From G963674665 sp964609625 (GTDB lineage: Bacteria; Desulfobacterota; Desulfovibrionia; Desulfovibrionales; Desulfovibrionaceae), in assembly GCA_964609625.1 (NCBI GenBank), contig CAZSRS010000003.1, positions 1 to 64,000 on the forward strand: a DNA stretch of 64,000 nt, read 5' to 3'. Below the pieces are notes generated by a model. The model had not been told where the DNA came from, did not search any database, and saw only the letters and a list, made by a program, of their open reading frames with translations. This document shows positions 37,733 through 45,708 of this stretch, piece after piece; position 1 is the first letter of the stretch, and each line of letters starts with the position of its first letter. Position numbers and translations under genes: made by a program.

Positions 37733-39439
37733 ATGGCCCGTTTTCTCGTAGTGGACGATGAAGAAAACCTGAGATATTCCTTACGGTTGTTTCTCCAAGG
37801 AGATGGCCACGAGGTGTCCGAGGCCGCCGGCTTTGACCAGGCCGTGGTCCAGCTGTCCAAAAACACGTACGACGTCATCTTCGCCGACATCCTCCTGGCC
37901 GGCAAAAGCGGCCTGGAGTTGCTCAAGCATTGCAAGCAACGCAAGCTCACCGGCCCCGTGGTGATGATCACCGGCGAGCCCAGCGTGAAGACCGCGGCCG
38001 AGGCCGTACGCCTGGGCGCCTTCGACTACGTGCCCAAGCCCATCAACAGGGACGCCTTCCTGCGCATGGCCAACGCGGCCCTGCGCCACAAAACCCTGGA
38101 CGACCAGAACCGCGCCCTGGAAGCGGAGCGCAACCGTCTGCGTCTGCATCTCGAGGCTGTTTTCCGCAGCGTGCCAGATGCCATCATCACCGTGGACAAG
38201 GAAGGCCGCATCCTGCAGACCAACCAGCACGTGGAAACCATCCTGGGACTGCCCCCCGCTTCCCTGGAGCAGCAGGAATGCCAGACAGGGCTTGGAGACC
38301 GCTACGACACGCTCTCAGCCGTGGTCATGCAGACGCTGCGCACCCGCAAACCCGTACGGGAATATCGCGTGGAATACACGCAATCCCGCAACCGTGAGCG
38401 CACCCTGGTGCTCAACAGCGCCCCCCTGATGGATGCGGCCGGTGAATTTATCGGTGCCGTGTTGGTGGTGCGCGACATCTCGCTCCAGGCCGGGTTGGAG
38501 CGCCAACTCACCGAGCGCCGGAGCTACCAGCGCATGGTGGGCAAGAGCCCTCCCATGCGCGAAATTTTCGGACTCATCGAAGATCTGGGCGAGACCGACA
38601 CCACCGTGCTCATCACCGGTCCCAGCGGCACGGGCAAGGAGCTGGTGGCACAGGCGCTGCATCATGCCGGCGCACGCTCCACACACCCGCTGATCAAGGT
38701 CAACTGCTCCGCCCTGTCCGAAAACCTGCTGGAAAGCGAACTCTTCGGCCACGTGCGGGGGGCATTTACCGGCGCCATCAAGGACAAGCCCGGTCGCTTC
38801 GCCCTGGCACACGGCGGCACCATTTTTCTGGACGAGGTAGGTGACATCTCCTCGCGCATCCAGCTCAAACTACTGCGAGTCCTGCAGGAAAAGGAGTTCG
38901 AATCCGTGGGCGATACCCGCACCATCAAGGTTGATGTACGGGTCATCGCCGCCACCAACCAGAACCTGCGCGAAAAGGTCGCCATGGGCGAATTCCGCGA
39001 GGACCTCTTCTACAGGCTCAAGGTGGTGGAAATCTCACTGCCCCCCTTACGGGAGCGTCGTCAGGACATTCCCCTGCTCATCGAACACTTCATGGGCTTC
39101 TTCAACAGGCAGTTCAACCGTGGAATCACCGACGTCAACGAAGAAGCCAGAACCGCGTTGATGCAACATCCCTGGCCCGGCAACATCCGGGAACTCAAAC
39201 ACGCCATCGAGCACGCCTTCATCCTCTGCCGGGGCGAAACAATAGAATTGCGGCACTTGCCGGTGGAATTGCGACAGGGTCTCCCCAATGGAATTGGCAA
39301 CTCCAGGGATGGCGTCCTGACCATGCACGAACTGCAACAGGCCCTGGAAACCGCCGGCGGAAACAAGGCCAAGGCTGCTCGTGCATTGAACGTCAGCAGG
39401 CAGACTGTCTACCGCAAACTCCGCGAATACAATATGTGA
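37733..39439 (+). CDS. Sigma-54 activator, NtrC type (REC-PAS-AAA+-HTH)
   Basis: A 568-residue enhancer-binding protein. The receiver has VDDEEN and Asp52 (VIFADILL); a PAS domain follows at about 135-240 (IITVDKEGRILQTNQHVETILGLP); the AAA+ core has Walker A GPSGTGKE (about 296-303), the sigma-54-contacting GAFTGA loop (about 342-347), Walker B GGTIFLDEVGDI and the sensor II region; and the C-terminus has a Fis-type helix-turn-helix (KAARALNVSRQTVYRKLREYNM). Start ATG 37733 follows GGAGAATCC. No sensor kinase is adjacent. The gene is followed by palindromes and a -24/-12 promoter serving the thioredoxin-fold gene, its probable target. Confidence 0.95.
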   Translation: MARFLVVDDEENLRYSLRLFLQGDGHEVSEAAGFDQAVVQLSKNTYDVIFADILLAGKSGLELLKHCKQRKLTGPVVMITGEPSVKTAAEAVRLGAFDYVPKPINRDAFLRMANAALRHKTLDDQNRALEAERNRLRLHLEAVFRSVPDAIITVDKEGRILQTNQHVETILGLPPASLEQQECQTGLGDRYDTLSAVVMQTLRTRKPVREYRVEYTQSRNRERTLVLNSAPLMDAAGEFIGAVLVVRDISLQAGLERQLTERRSYQRMVGKSPPMREIFGLIEDLGETDTTVLITGPSGTGKELVAQALHHAGARSTHPLIKVNCSALSENLLESELFGHVRGAFTGAIKDKPGRFALAHGGTIFLDEVGDISSRIQLKLLRVLQEKEFESVGDTRTIKVDVRVIAATNQNLREKVAMGEFREDLFYRLKVVEISLPPLRERRQDIPLLIEHFMGFFNRQFNRGITDVNEEARTALMQHPWPGNIRELKHAIEHAFILCRGETIELRHLPVELRQGLPNGIGNSRDGVLTMHELQQALETAGGNKAKAARALNVSRQTVYRKLREYNM

Positions 39440-39646
39440 CATGGCATTGTCACATCGACGTGCTGGATTCTGTTACAGAGTTGTCACGTGTGACATTCCT
39501 TGCCCAGCTGCAAACTCCCTTGATACGTCAACAATCCGCGCTGGTATGCTCCTTGCTTGACAGCAAAGGATTGTGTTTACAGCCCGAGTCCTTGTCCACT
39601 CTCAATGCAACCATCATGTATCGTTCGGAGTTGGAGTGACGTCACT
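39434..39646. repeat. Palindromic TGTGACA-type sites flanking a sigma-54 promoter
   Basis: Three inverted repeats: ATGTGACA-N6-TGTCACAT (39434-39455), TGTCAC-GT-GTGACA (39482-39495) and AGTGACGTCACT (39635-39646). The first two lie about 75-135 bases upstream of the predicted start of the thioredoxin-fold gene, the usual distance for enhancer-binding proteins. The first overlaps the stop codon of the activator gene itself. Confidence 0.6.
39541..39558 (+). promoter_or_regulatory. Sigma-54-type promoter of the thioredoxin-fold gene
   Basis: CTGGTATGCTCCTTGCTT: TGG at -24 and TTGC at -12, with exactly 10 bases between GG and GC. The predicted start near 39569 gives a leader of about 160 bases before 39728. 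Confidence 0.65.
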
Positions 39647-39727
39647 GCTCACGCCGTGACGTCTCTGTACCAGGACGGCACCCCTGGACACCTCTGACGT
39701 GCCACATGCAAAGGAGCAGGTACGGAC

Positions 39728-40096
39728 ATGGTTCCAGTCGTCAGGATGGAAGATTTCAAGACCCAGGTCCTCGACCACCCCACGCCGGTGATGATCGCCT
39801 TCTTGCGTTGCGACCTGGAACCCTTCGAACAGCTGGAACTGCTGGCCACGGTGGCCAAAGCCTTCGGCCCCGCCCTGAAGGTCTGCGTGCTCGATGCCCT
39901 GGAGTCCAACGGGTTCCGCAAGGACTACAAGGTAATGGGAACTCCAACCTACATCATCTTCCACAAGGGTCGTGAAACCGAGCGCATGCTAGGCAAGGCC
40001 GATATCGACTCCATGTACATCTTTCTGGACCATGTCCTTGGACTACCCCGCCCCACCGTGACGGAGACAAGCAAAGCACCTCACGCAACCATATAA
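39728..40096 (+). CDS. Thioredoxin-fold protein lacking the CxxC motif
   Basis: A 122-residue protein with the thioredoxin fold: VMIAFLR strand, a helix at about 34-47, LKVCVLDALES, and the cis-Pro loop GTPTYIIFHKGRE. The active-site CxxC is replaced by RCDLEPF, leaving Cys28, with Cys53 elsewhere, so it is unlikely to act as a classical dithiol reductase. No signal peptide is seen. It lies behind a sigma-54-type promoter and palindromes next to an NtrC-type activator. An adaptor or single-Cys redox sensor role is possible. AAGGAG lies 11 bases before the ATG. Confidence 0.8.
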   Translation: MVPVVRMEDFKTQVLDHPTPVMIAFLRCDLEPFEQLELLATVAKAFGPALKVCVLDALESNGFRKDYKVMGTPTYIIFHKGRETERMLGKADIDSMYIFLDHVLGLPRPTVTETSKAPHATI

Positions 40097-40361
40097 TTCC
40101 ACTATATAAAAAATTTCACTTTACAGAGTTTCAGGACTCGGTGTAAGGGAAACCAGACAAGAACGACGCCACCCAGCGCAATGCCGCTGGCAGAAATCGA
40201 GCGGCCCGCTTTTCCTTTGGATTGCCCCCCATTAGCCAGGGATTTAGCGGTGCCGCTCCTTTCTTTTCCATCCCTTGCTACGGCACGACGCGTTTCCACA
40301 TAGCTGACCAAGTCCAAACCACAGCCTCGGTGCGGTACTTCGCACGAGGCGCCAGAGAAAA

Positions 40362-41273
40362 TCAGACCCCGGGTATGACTTCCACCCGGTTGCGTCCCCT
40401 TTCCTTTGCCCGGTAGAGGGCCATGTCCACCCGGGAGATGATGGCCTCCATCCCGTCTCCCTCTTGGTAGGATGCCACGCCCAGGCTGACAGTCACCACT
40501 CCCGCGACCTCGAATGCATGGGAGGCAAAGCGTCGACGGATGCCTTCCGCCAGCACCGCGGCTCTGTGAAGTTCGGTTTCCGGCGCAACGATCAGGAACT
40601 CCTCCCCGCCCCAGCGTCCGTAGACGTCGGATTTGCGGATCTGCCCGCCCATGAGCCGAGCCACCGCCTTGAGGACCATGTTCCCGGTCGGGTGTCCAAA
40701 GGTGTCGTTGACCCGTTTGAAGTGGTCGATATCCATGAGGACAATCGAAAACGGCCTGTTGTACCGCGTGGCCCATTCAATTTCCCGCGACAATACCTCT
40801 TCGAGCTTGAGTCTGTTGTAGACGCCGGTCAGGGGGTCGGTCTCGGACATGGCCTTGAGCGCGCGATTTTTGATCGCCAACTCTGCATGAGCCTCGGCCA
40901 ACCTGTTCTGCATCTCCTTGAGTTCGGAGATGTCCACGATGATGGAATACTTGACCGTGCGGCCGTCGGGCCATTGCATGGCCCGCTCGTGCAACTGCTG
41001 CCAGCAGTCGTCCTCCTCGTTGAAATGCTCGAAGACGACGGTTTCGTTGCTGGGTCGGCCATCCGGGGTCAGCAGTTCACCGATTTTGCAATGGGGACAG
41101 GGCTGGTCCCTGAGTTGCAATTTCTCGTAGCACAGCTGCCCTGCAATATCATTCCCGAAGCGCTCTTTGAGAAAGCAGTTGATGTAGACAATCTCGAAGG
41201 AAAGTACATCCACCACATATATCCCGAAGGGAATCAGGTCGAAATGCGTTTCAAAGAGTGAGCTTTCATACAT
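40362..41273 (-). CDS. PAS-GGDEF diguanylate cyclase
   Basis: A 303-residue soluble enzyme expected to make c-di-GMP from two GTP. The PAS domain spans about 10-118 (FGIYVVDVLSFEIVYIN, ending IIVDISELKE), followed by a short coiled-coil linker and the GGDEF domain with SETDPLTGVYNR, the active site GGEEF (222-226) and an inhibitory I-site RKSD (213-216) five residues before it. All catalytic residues are intact. A CPHCKIGELL segment in the PAS domain (Cys59, Cys62) might bind a cofactor. It is transcribed away from the thioredoxin-fold gene. Confidence 0.92.
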   Translation of the reverse strand: MYESSLFETHFDLIPFGIYVVDVLSFEIVYINCFLKERFGNDIAGQLCYEKLQLRDQPCPHCKIGELLTPDGRPSNETVVFEHFNEEDDCWQQLHERAMQWPDGRTVKYSIIVDISELKEMQNRLAEAHAELAIKNRALKAMSETDPLTGVYNRLKLEEVLSREIEWATRYNRPFSIVLMDIDHFKRVNDTFGHPTGNMVLKAVARLMGGQIRKSDVYGRWGGEEFLIVAPETELHRAAVLAEGIRRRFASHAFEVAGVVTVSLGVASYQEGDGMEAIISRVDMALYRAKERGRNRVEVIPGV

Positions 41274-41688
41274 ATTCTTTGTTCATCAAATAGTGTTGTA
41301 CAATGCTCCGGGTTCGCGTGTCCGCGACACAACACTCCCTGCGGAAATTCCATGACCGCGAAGGATGCCCTGCCGCTTCAACCGACACTGATCTCTCATT
41401 CCAACGGCGGTACAATGTCTCACTGATGTCCGACTGGACGCCCTGCACAGGGCTGCTTCGGTCCTTGAAGGAGTGGGGTCTCCGTACTACAGGCGAACTA
41501 CTGGGAGCGCCTCCCGATCACCTCGAATCAGTCCACGCCTCGTGCCCTTCCAGGGTTTCCCCCTGACCAGCGTTGGAATCCAGTCTCGTCGCCTTGTTAT
41601 CAGCCACGGGCGAAGAGATCGGCAGAATGGTACTACTCTGTCGGTCCCAGCCAGTCAACACCCGGCACCGAATGGTGTCCTGGTTGGC
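41274..41688. other. Gene-free interval between two GGDEF-type genes
   Basis: About 415 bp upstream of the diguanylate cyclase. Short open frames exist on both strands but have no ribosome site or recognisable sequence. I looked for a c-di-GMP riboswitch and did not find one. Nothing further supported. Confidence 0.4.
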
Positions 41689-44067
41689 TTAGCGCTGCCC
41701 CGCGCGGGCTAGAGCCTCTTGGGCCTCGCGTTGCTTGCCCTGGGCCTCGAAGGCCCGGGCCAGCAACAGCCAGAAGGCCTTGTTCTCCGGCCGCAGGGCC
41801 ACGCTTTCCCTGGCCAGGGAGGCCGCGATGCTGGGATCCTCCCCATTGTCCAGGTAGAGCTTGGCCAGCAGGTGCATGGAGAAGGCGTCCTTGGGGTCGT
41901 GCAGCAGTGCCTGGTGCAGCCGCTCCCTGGCCTCTTCCACCTTGTCCTGGCGCAGGGCCAGGCGTGCCAGATAGCGCTGCGTCACACCGCGCCCCGCTTC
42001 CAGGGCCGCGGCGCGGTCGTAGTAGCCGCGGGCCTGGGACAGGCGGTTGTCGCGTTCACTGAGCTGCCCGAGCCTGATCAGGACGTAGACATGGTTGGGC
42101 TCGTAGCGCAGGCACTTCTTGTAGGCCTCCCTGGCCTCCTTGGCCTCGCCCATGCGTTGGCGGGTGAAGCCCAGGTTGTAGAGCGCCATGACGTCCTTCT
42201 TGTCGCGCCGCAGCACCTCTTCGAAGTGCCGCCGAGCTTGGGGTAGTTGGCCGATGCGCGCCAGGCAGATGCCCAGGGAGTTGCGGGCCATGGTATTGTC
42301 CTCGTCCGCCAGGAGCGCCAGCTTGTACTCCTCCATGGCGGCATAGAGGTCGCCCTGGCTGAAGAGTTTGTCCGCGCTGATGTTCAGGGCCAGGGTGTCG
42401 ATGCACCCCACATGGGGCTCGGGCAACAGCAGGCCGTATTCCAGGGCCTTGCGGCTGTTCTCCAGGGCGTCGGACTTGCGGAAATGCAGGTACGGATGAC
42501 AGGCCAGGCCGGCCGCGGCGGTAATGCCGTGACGTCCCAGGCGTCGCACCAACTCCGTGTAGCCCCCGATGCCCTGCTCCACCTCCATGTCCGGATGAAA
42601 AAGCAGCAGGCTGGCAAGGCTGTAGCGCCCCCCTATGAGGTCCTGCCCGAAGTGCTCCCTGGCCAAGGCAGCTGCCTCCACGGCCTGCTGTTCGGCGCGG
42701 GCGTGTTCCAGGTCCTCGTCCTTGACACCCAGGCGCAGGAGTCCGAGGACGAACTTCTGGCAGGATTCCCGCGCCCTGGTCCAATGCAAAAGAAAGTCAC
42801 GGTAGAGCAGCAGTCCCGTGAGCGTGTCCCGCTGCTCGACCTGCTCGGAAACGTCGGAGCGAGCCGACGGCCCCAGGGACTCCTTGAGCAGAGTGAGACG
42901 GTCGCCGACCTCGATGCTCCAGGCAGGATCGCCGAGGTGCATGATTTCGGCCAAAGCCGTCCGCTCCAGCACCTCCATGAGCGCCACCTCGCCCTTATAC
43001 AATGGGGGGCGCTCCTCGCTCCCGCCCCTTGCCGGCGACCAGACTAGAAAGCGCTGCCCTTCCTTGGCGCCGGCGTCCCGGCCCAGGCTGAGCAGCAGGC
43101 GGTTCACGGGCAGGACTTCCTGCACCTGTCCTCCTTGTTCCAGGATGTCGGCATAGGCGAGCACCGCTCCAGGCCCCTGCTCCCTGGCCACGGCCGCGCC
43201 CTTGAGGGACTTGCGCAGCAGCTGCCTGGCCTGCTCGGCCAGGGCGCGTTCGAACAGGGCACCCTCCATATCCTGGGGGTAGTTGGCCAGCCCCACGGAA
43301 ATGTCCGCGCGCACCCGCTCCCCGGTAAGCTCGTGGGTATGGCGGAGCTGCGACAGCTCGTGCGCCAAATCCTCGGCCAGTTTACGACAGGCATTGGTCA
43401 TGGCCTCGGGCATGAACAGGAAGAAACGTCCCTCGCTCCAATGGGCCGCGTGCACCTGCTTGGGGCGCAGGCGGTCCACGCTCTCGCCGATTCGGGCCAG
43501 GAGACGGTCCGCCAGAAGAAATCCATACTGCTGCTGGATGCGTTCGAGGTCATCGACTTGGATGCAGATGACACCCAGACCCGCGCGATAGACCGGCAGG
43601 GAAAAATCGGCACACCCTCCGGCGCCGGGCCGCACGCAGTTGCGCACCACGTCGAGTTCACGCTCCAGGGCTTCCGCGAAGGGCCCAGGAGCCTCGAGTC
43701 CGGTGAGTGGATCGGAGATGGAACGCTTGTACAGGGCCAGCTTGTCCAGACACAGGGACGCCATCCTCGCCAGAAACGGAAGCAAGGCCTTGGGCGCCTT
43801 GAAGCTGACCCCCCGGGCCTGGAACACTCCGAGAAAACGCCCCTCCCGCACCAGGGGCAGCAACAGTTTGCGTTCCGAGGGCAAATGGATGGCCAGGGCC
43901 CCGATTCCGCCCGGCTCCGCGTCGGGGTCACGCATCTCCAAAGGCATTTCCTGAGGAAAATAGAGGCTGTAGGATGAAAAGGGAATGAACGCGGCGATCT
44001 CGTCCTTGAGCGCGTGCTCGAAGCGGATCAGGTCCTGACTGCCGAAGGAAATCTGCCTGCCGGCCAT
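41689..44067 (-). CDS. Degenerate GGDEF / GAF-like / TPR protein
   Basis: A 792-residue cytoplasmic protein. An N-terminal GAF-like region (about 15-115) leads to a GGDEF-like domain starting ISDPLTGLEAPGPFAEAL whose active site reads SEGRFFLFMP instead of GG[DE]EF. A second GGDEF-like domain begins DTLTGLLLYRDFLLHW, and its signature is also lost (GGRYSLASLLLF). The C-terminal 230 residues hold about six TPRs (LYAAMEEYKLALLADEDNTM onward). Neither domain should be catalytic, so it may bind nucleotide or act as a scaffold. It is the only gene of its unit and lies upstream of an active cyclase. Confidence 0.78.
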   Translation of the reverse strand: MAGRQISFGSQDLIRFEHALKDEIAAFIPFSSYSLYFPQEMPLEMRDPDAEPGGIGALAIHLPSERKLLLPLVREGRFLGVFQARGVSFKAPKALLPFLARMASLCLDKLALYKRSISDPLTGLEAPGPFAEALERELDVVRNCVRPGAGGCADFSLPVYRAGLGVICIQVDDLERIQQQYGFLLADRLLARIGESVDRLRPKQVHAAHWSEGRFFLFMPEAMTNACRKLAEDLAHELSQLRHTHELTGERVRADISVGLANYPQDMEGALFERALAEQARQLLRKSLKGAAVAREQGPGAVLAYADILEQGGQVQEVLPVNRLLLSLGRDAGAKEGQRFLVWSPARGGSEERPPLYKGEVALMEVLERTALAEIMHLGDPAWSIEVGDRLTLLKESLGPSARSDVSEQVEQRDTLTGLLLYRDFLLHWTRARESCQKFVLGLLRLGVKDEDLEHARAEQQAVEAAALAREHFGQDLIGGRYSLASLLLFHPDMEVEQGIGGYTELVRRLGRHGITAAAGLACHPYLHFRKSDALENSRKALEYGLLLPEPHVGCIDTLALNISADKLFSQGDLYAAMEEYKLALLADEDNTMARNSLGICLARIGQLPQARRHFEEVLRRDKKDVMALYNLGFTRQRMGEAKEAREAYKKCLRYEPNHVYVLIRLGQLSERDNRLSQARGYYDRAAALEAGRGVTQRYLARLALRQDKVEEARERLHQALLHDPKDAFSMHLLAKLYLDNGEDPSIAASLARESVALRPENKAFWLLLARAFEAQGKQREAQEALARAGQR

Positions 44068-44199
44068 GGTCGCACCTCCATTGCCCGGGGCGTAGCAGAG
44101 TCTTGAAAAAATCTCAACATGATGCTGACCTCGCGACCTTGTTTTTCAGGCGGCAACGAACGGCAATGAGCGCGACAGACCCGATCATGTTCTTTTTGG

Positions 44200-44228
44200 T
44201 TGATTTCATACCAATTTGGTCATATATC
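44200..44228 (+). promoter_or_regulatory. Promoter with overlapping palindrome upstream of MOSC-fdhD
   Basis: TTGATT (44200-44205), a 17-base spacer and TATATC (44223-44228) form a plausible sigma-70 promoter. The spacer contains the near-palindrome ACCAATTTGGT (44210-44220), in the right place for a repressor operator. The MOSC gene starts 65 bases downstream. Confidence 0.45.
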
Positions 44229-44292
44229 TAGGCTGTGACGAATCAGACCACCGCAACCAGCCGCCTCGGCGGCACTACGCCAAGGAGAGACC

Positions 44293-44724
44293 ATGGGTAC
44301 CGTCGTGGCCGTGTGCCTGAGCACCAGAAAACATGAACGGAAAGTGGATGTGGAGCACGCCGAGATCAGGAAGGACCATGGCCTGGATGGTGACGCCCAC
44401 GGTGGCTCCGAGCGCCAGGTGAGCCTGCTGGCCATGGAGCACATCGCGGCCATGCAGGCCGACCTGCCCAGCCTCGTGCCCGGTGACTTCGCCGAGAACC
44501 TCACCACCATGGGCATTCCCCTGGAGACCCTGGAGATTGGGACCAAGCTCCAGGTAGGGGGGGACTGCCTGCTGGAAATCACCCAGATAGGCAAGAAGTG
44601 CCACACCAAATGCAACATCCACAAGCAGGTGGGCTACTGCATCATGCCCACCAAGGGCGTTTTCGCCAGGGTCCTGGCCGGCGGCAGCGTGAAAAAGGGT
44701 GATAGCGTCACGGTGGTCGGCTGA
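44293..44724 (+). CDS. MOSC-domain protein
   Basis: A 143-residue MOSC-domain protein, a beta-barrel family (molybdenum cofactor sulfurase C-terminal) linked to sulfur carrier and molybdopterin chemistry. Seen: GLDGDAHGGSERQVSLLA, PGDFAENLTTMGI, KLQVGGDCLLEITQIGKKCHTKCNI (with the family Cys) and GVFARVLAGGSVKKGD. Start ATG 44293 follows AAGGAGAGACC. It is followed three bases later by fdhD, so a role in supplying sulfurated molybdenum or tungsten cofactor to formate dehydrogenase fits. Confidence 0.93.
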   Translation: MGTVVAVCLSTRKHERKVDVEHAEIRKDHGLDGDAHGGSERQVSLLAMEHIAAMQADLPSLVPGDFAENLTTMGIPLETLEIGTKLQVGGDCLLEITQIGKKCHTKCNIHKQVGYCIMPTKGVFARVLAGGSVKKGDSVTVVG

Positions 44725-44727
44725 GCC

Positions 44728-45534
44728 ATGTACGCCAACGCCCTGGGACGACACCCCACGCTGCGCTACAAGGACGCGGCACTGGAGCGCATCGACGACG
44801 ACGTGGCCGTGGAAGAACCCCTCGAAATCGTCATCGACGACTTCCCTTACGCCATCACCATGCGCATGCCCGGCGACGACCTGAACCTGGTACGCGGCTT
44901 CCTGTTCACCGAGGGCGTCACCGGCGACGGTCTGGAGGCCGTATCCATCGCCCACTGCAACGGCGCGCAAGGGCACAACCGCGTCCTGGTCAGCCTGCGC
45001 TCCAACGGCCGGGCACGGGGCGGCTTCTTCCGCCAGCGCAACGAATTCCTCAGCAAATCAAGCTGCGGTGTGTGCGGCAAGTCGGCCATCGAGGAGATCT
45101 TCACGGACATCACGCCGGTAGCGGCCCGCGACAGCTTCACCTTCCGCGACATCCTGGCCCTCAAGGACGTTTTCGAGGCCCGCAAGAGCGTCTTTCCCCT
45201 GGCCGGCTCCACACACTCCGCGGCGATGTTCAGCCACGAAAGGCAGTTGCTGGCCTTTGCCGAGGACGTGGGGCGCCACAATGCCCTGGACAAGGCCATC
45301 GGCGCGGTGCTCGACGCGCATGACGAAAACGCGGCAGCCGTGGCCCTGGTCTCATCGCGGCTGTCATTCGAGATGGTCCAGAAGGCGGGGAGGCTCGGAG
45401 TGCAGCTCCTGGCCGGGGTCTCCGCGCCCACCATGCTGGCCATCCGCTTTGCCGAAGAACTGGGGATCACCCTCATCGGCTTCCTGCGGCGGAACCGGAT
45501 GAACGTGTACACCCACCTGGAGCGGATGGTCTGA
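44728..45534 (+). CDS. fdhD: Formate dehydrogenase accessory sulfurtransferase FdhD
   Basis: Transfers sulfur from IscS to the molybdenum/tungsten bis-MGD cofactor, making formate dehydrogenase active. The 268-residue protein shows the sulfur-relay CGVCG motif (about 113-117), SAAMFS, FAEDVGRHNALDKAIG and SSRLSFEMVQKA, all family hallmarks. It is coupled to the MOSC gene (three-base gap). Structural fdh genes are not in the window. Confidence 0.96.
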   Translation: MYANALGRHPTLRYKDAALERIDDDVAVEEPLEIVIDDFPYAITMRMPGDDLNLVRGFLFTEGVTGDGLEAVSIAHCNGAQGHNRVLVSLRSNGRARGGFFRQRNEFLSKSSCGVCGKSAIEEIFTDITPVAARDSFTFRDILALKDVFEARKSVFPLAGSTHSAAMFSHERQLLAFAEDVGRHNALDKAIGAVLDAHDENAAAVALVSSRLSFEMVQKAGRLGVQLLAGVSAPTMLAIRFAEELGITLIGFLRRNRMNVYTHLERMV

Positions 45535-45708
45535 TGCCACATGAGAAGAATCGTTGTCTTCTGCAACAAAGCCCCGGAGGAGTGTCCCTGAATGGAGCCT
45601 GGCCCATCGGGCCAAGTGCGACGAGACCGCGCTCTTGCCGAAGCGGCTCCTTTGGTTCCACCCCGGCCCACGCGGCCAGGTGCGTGCCTCCCGAGACGTT
45701 CGCGGCAA

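Noticed and set aside
41274..41688. c-di-GMP riboswitch upstream of the cyclase
   Set aside because: No conserved GEMM core could be found by eye.
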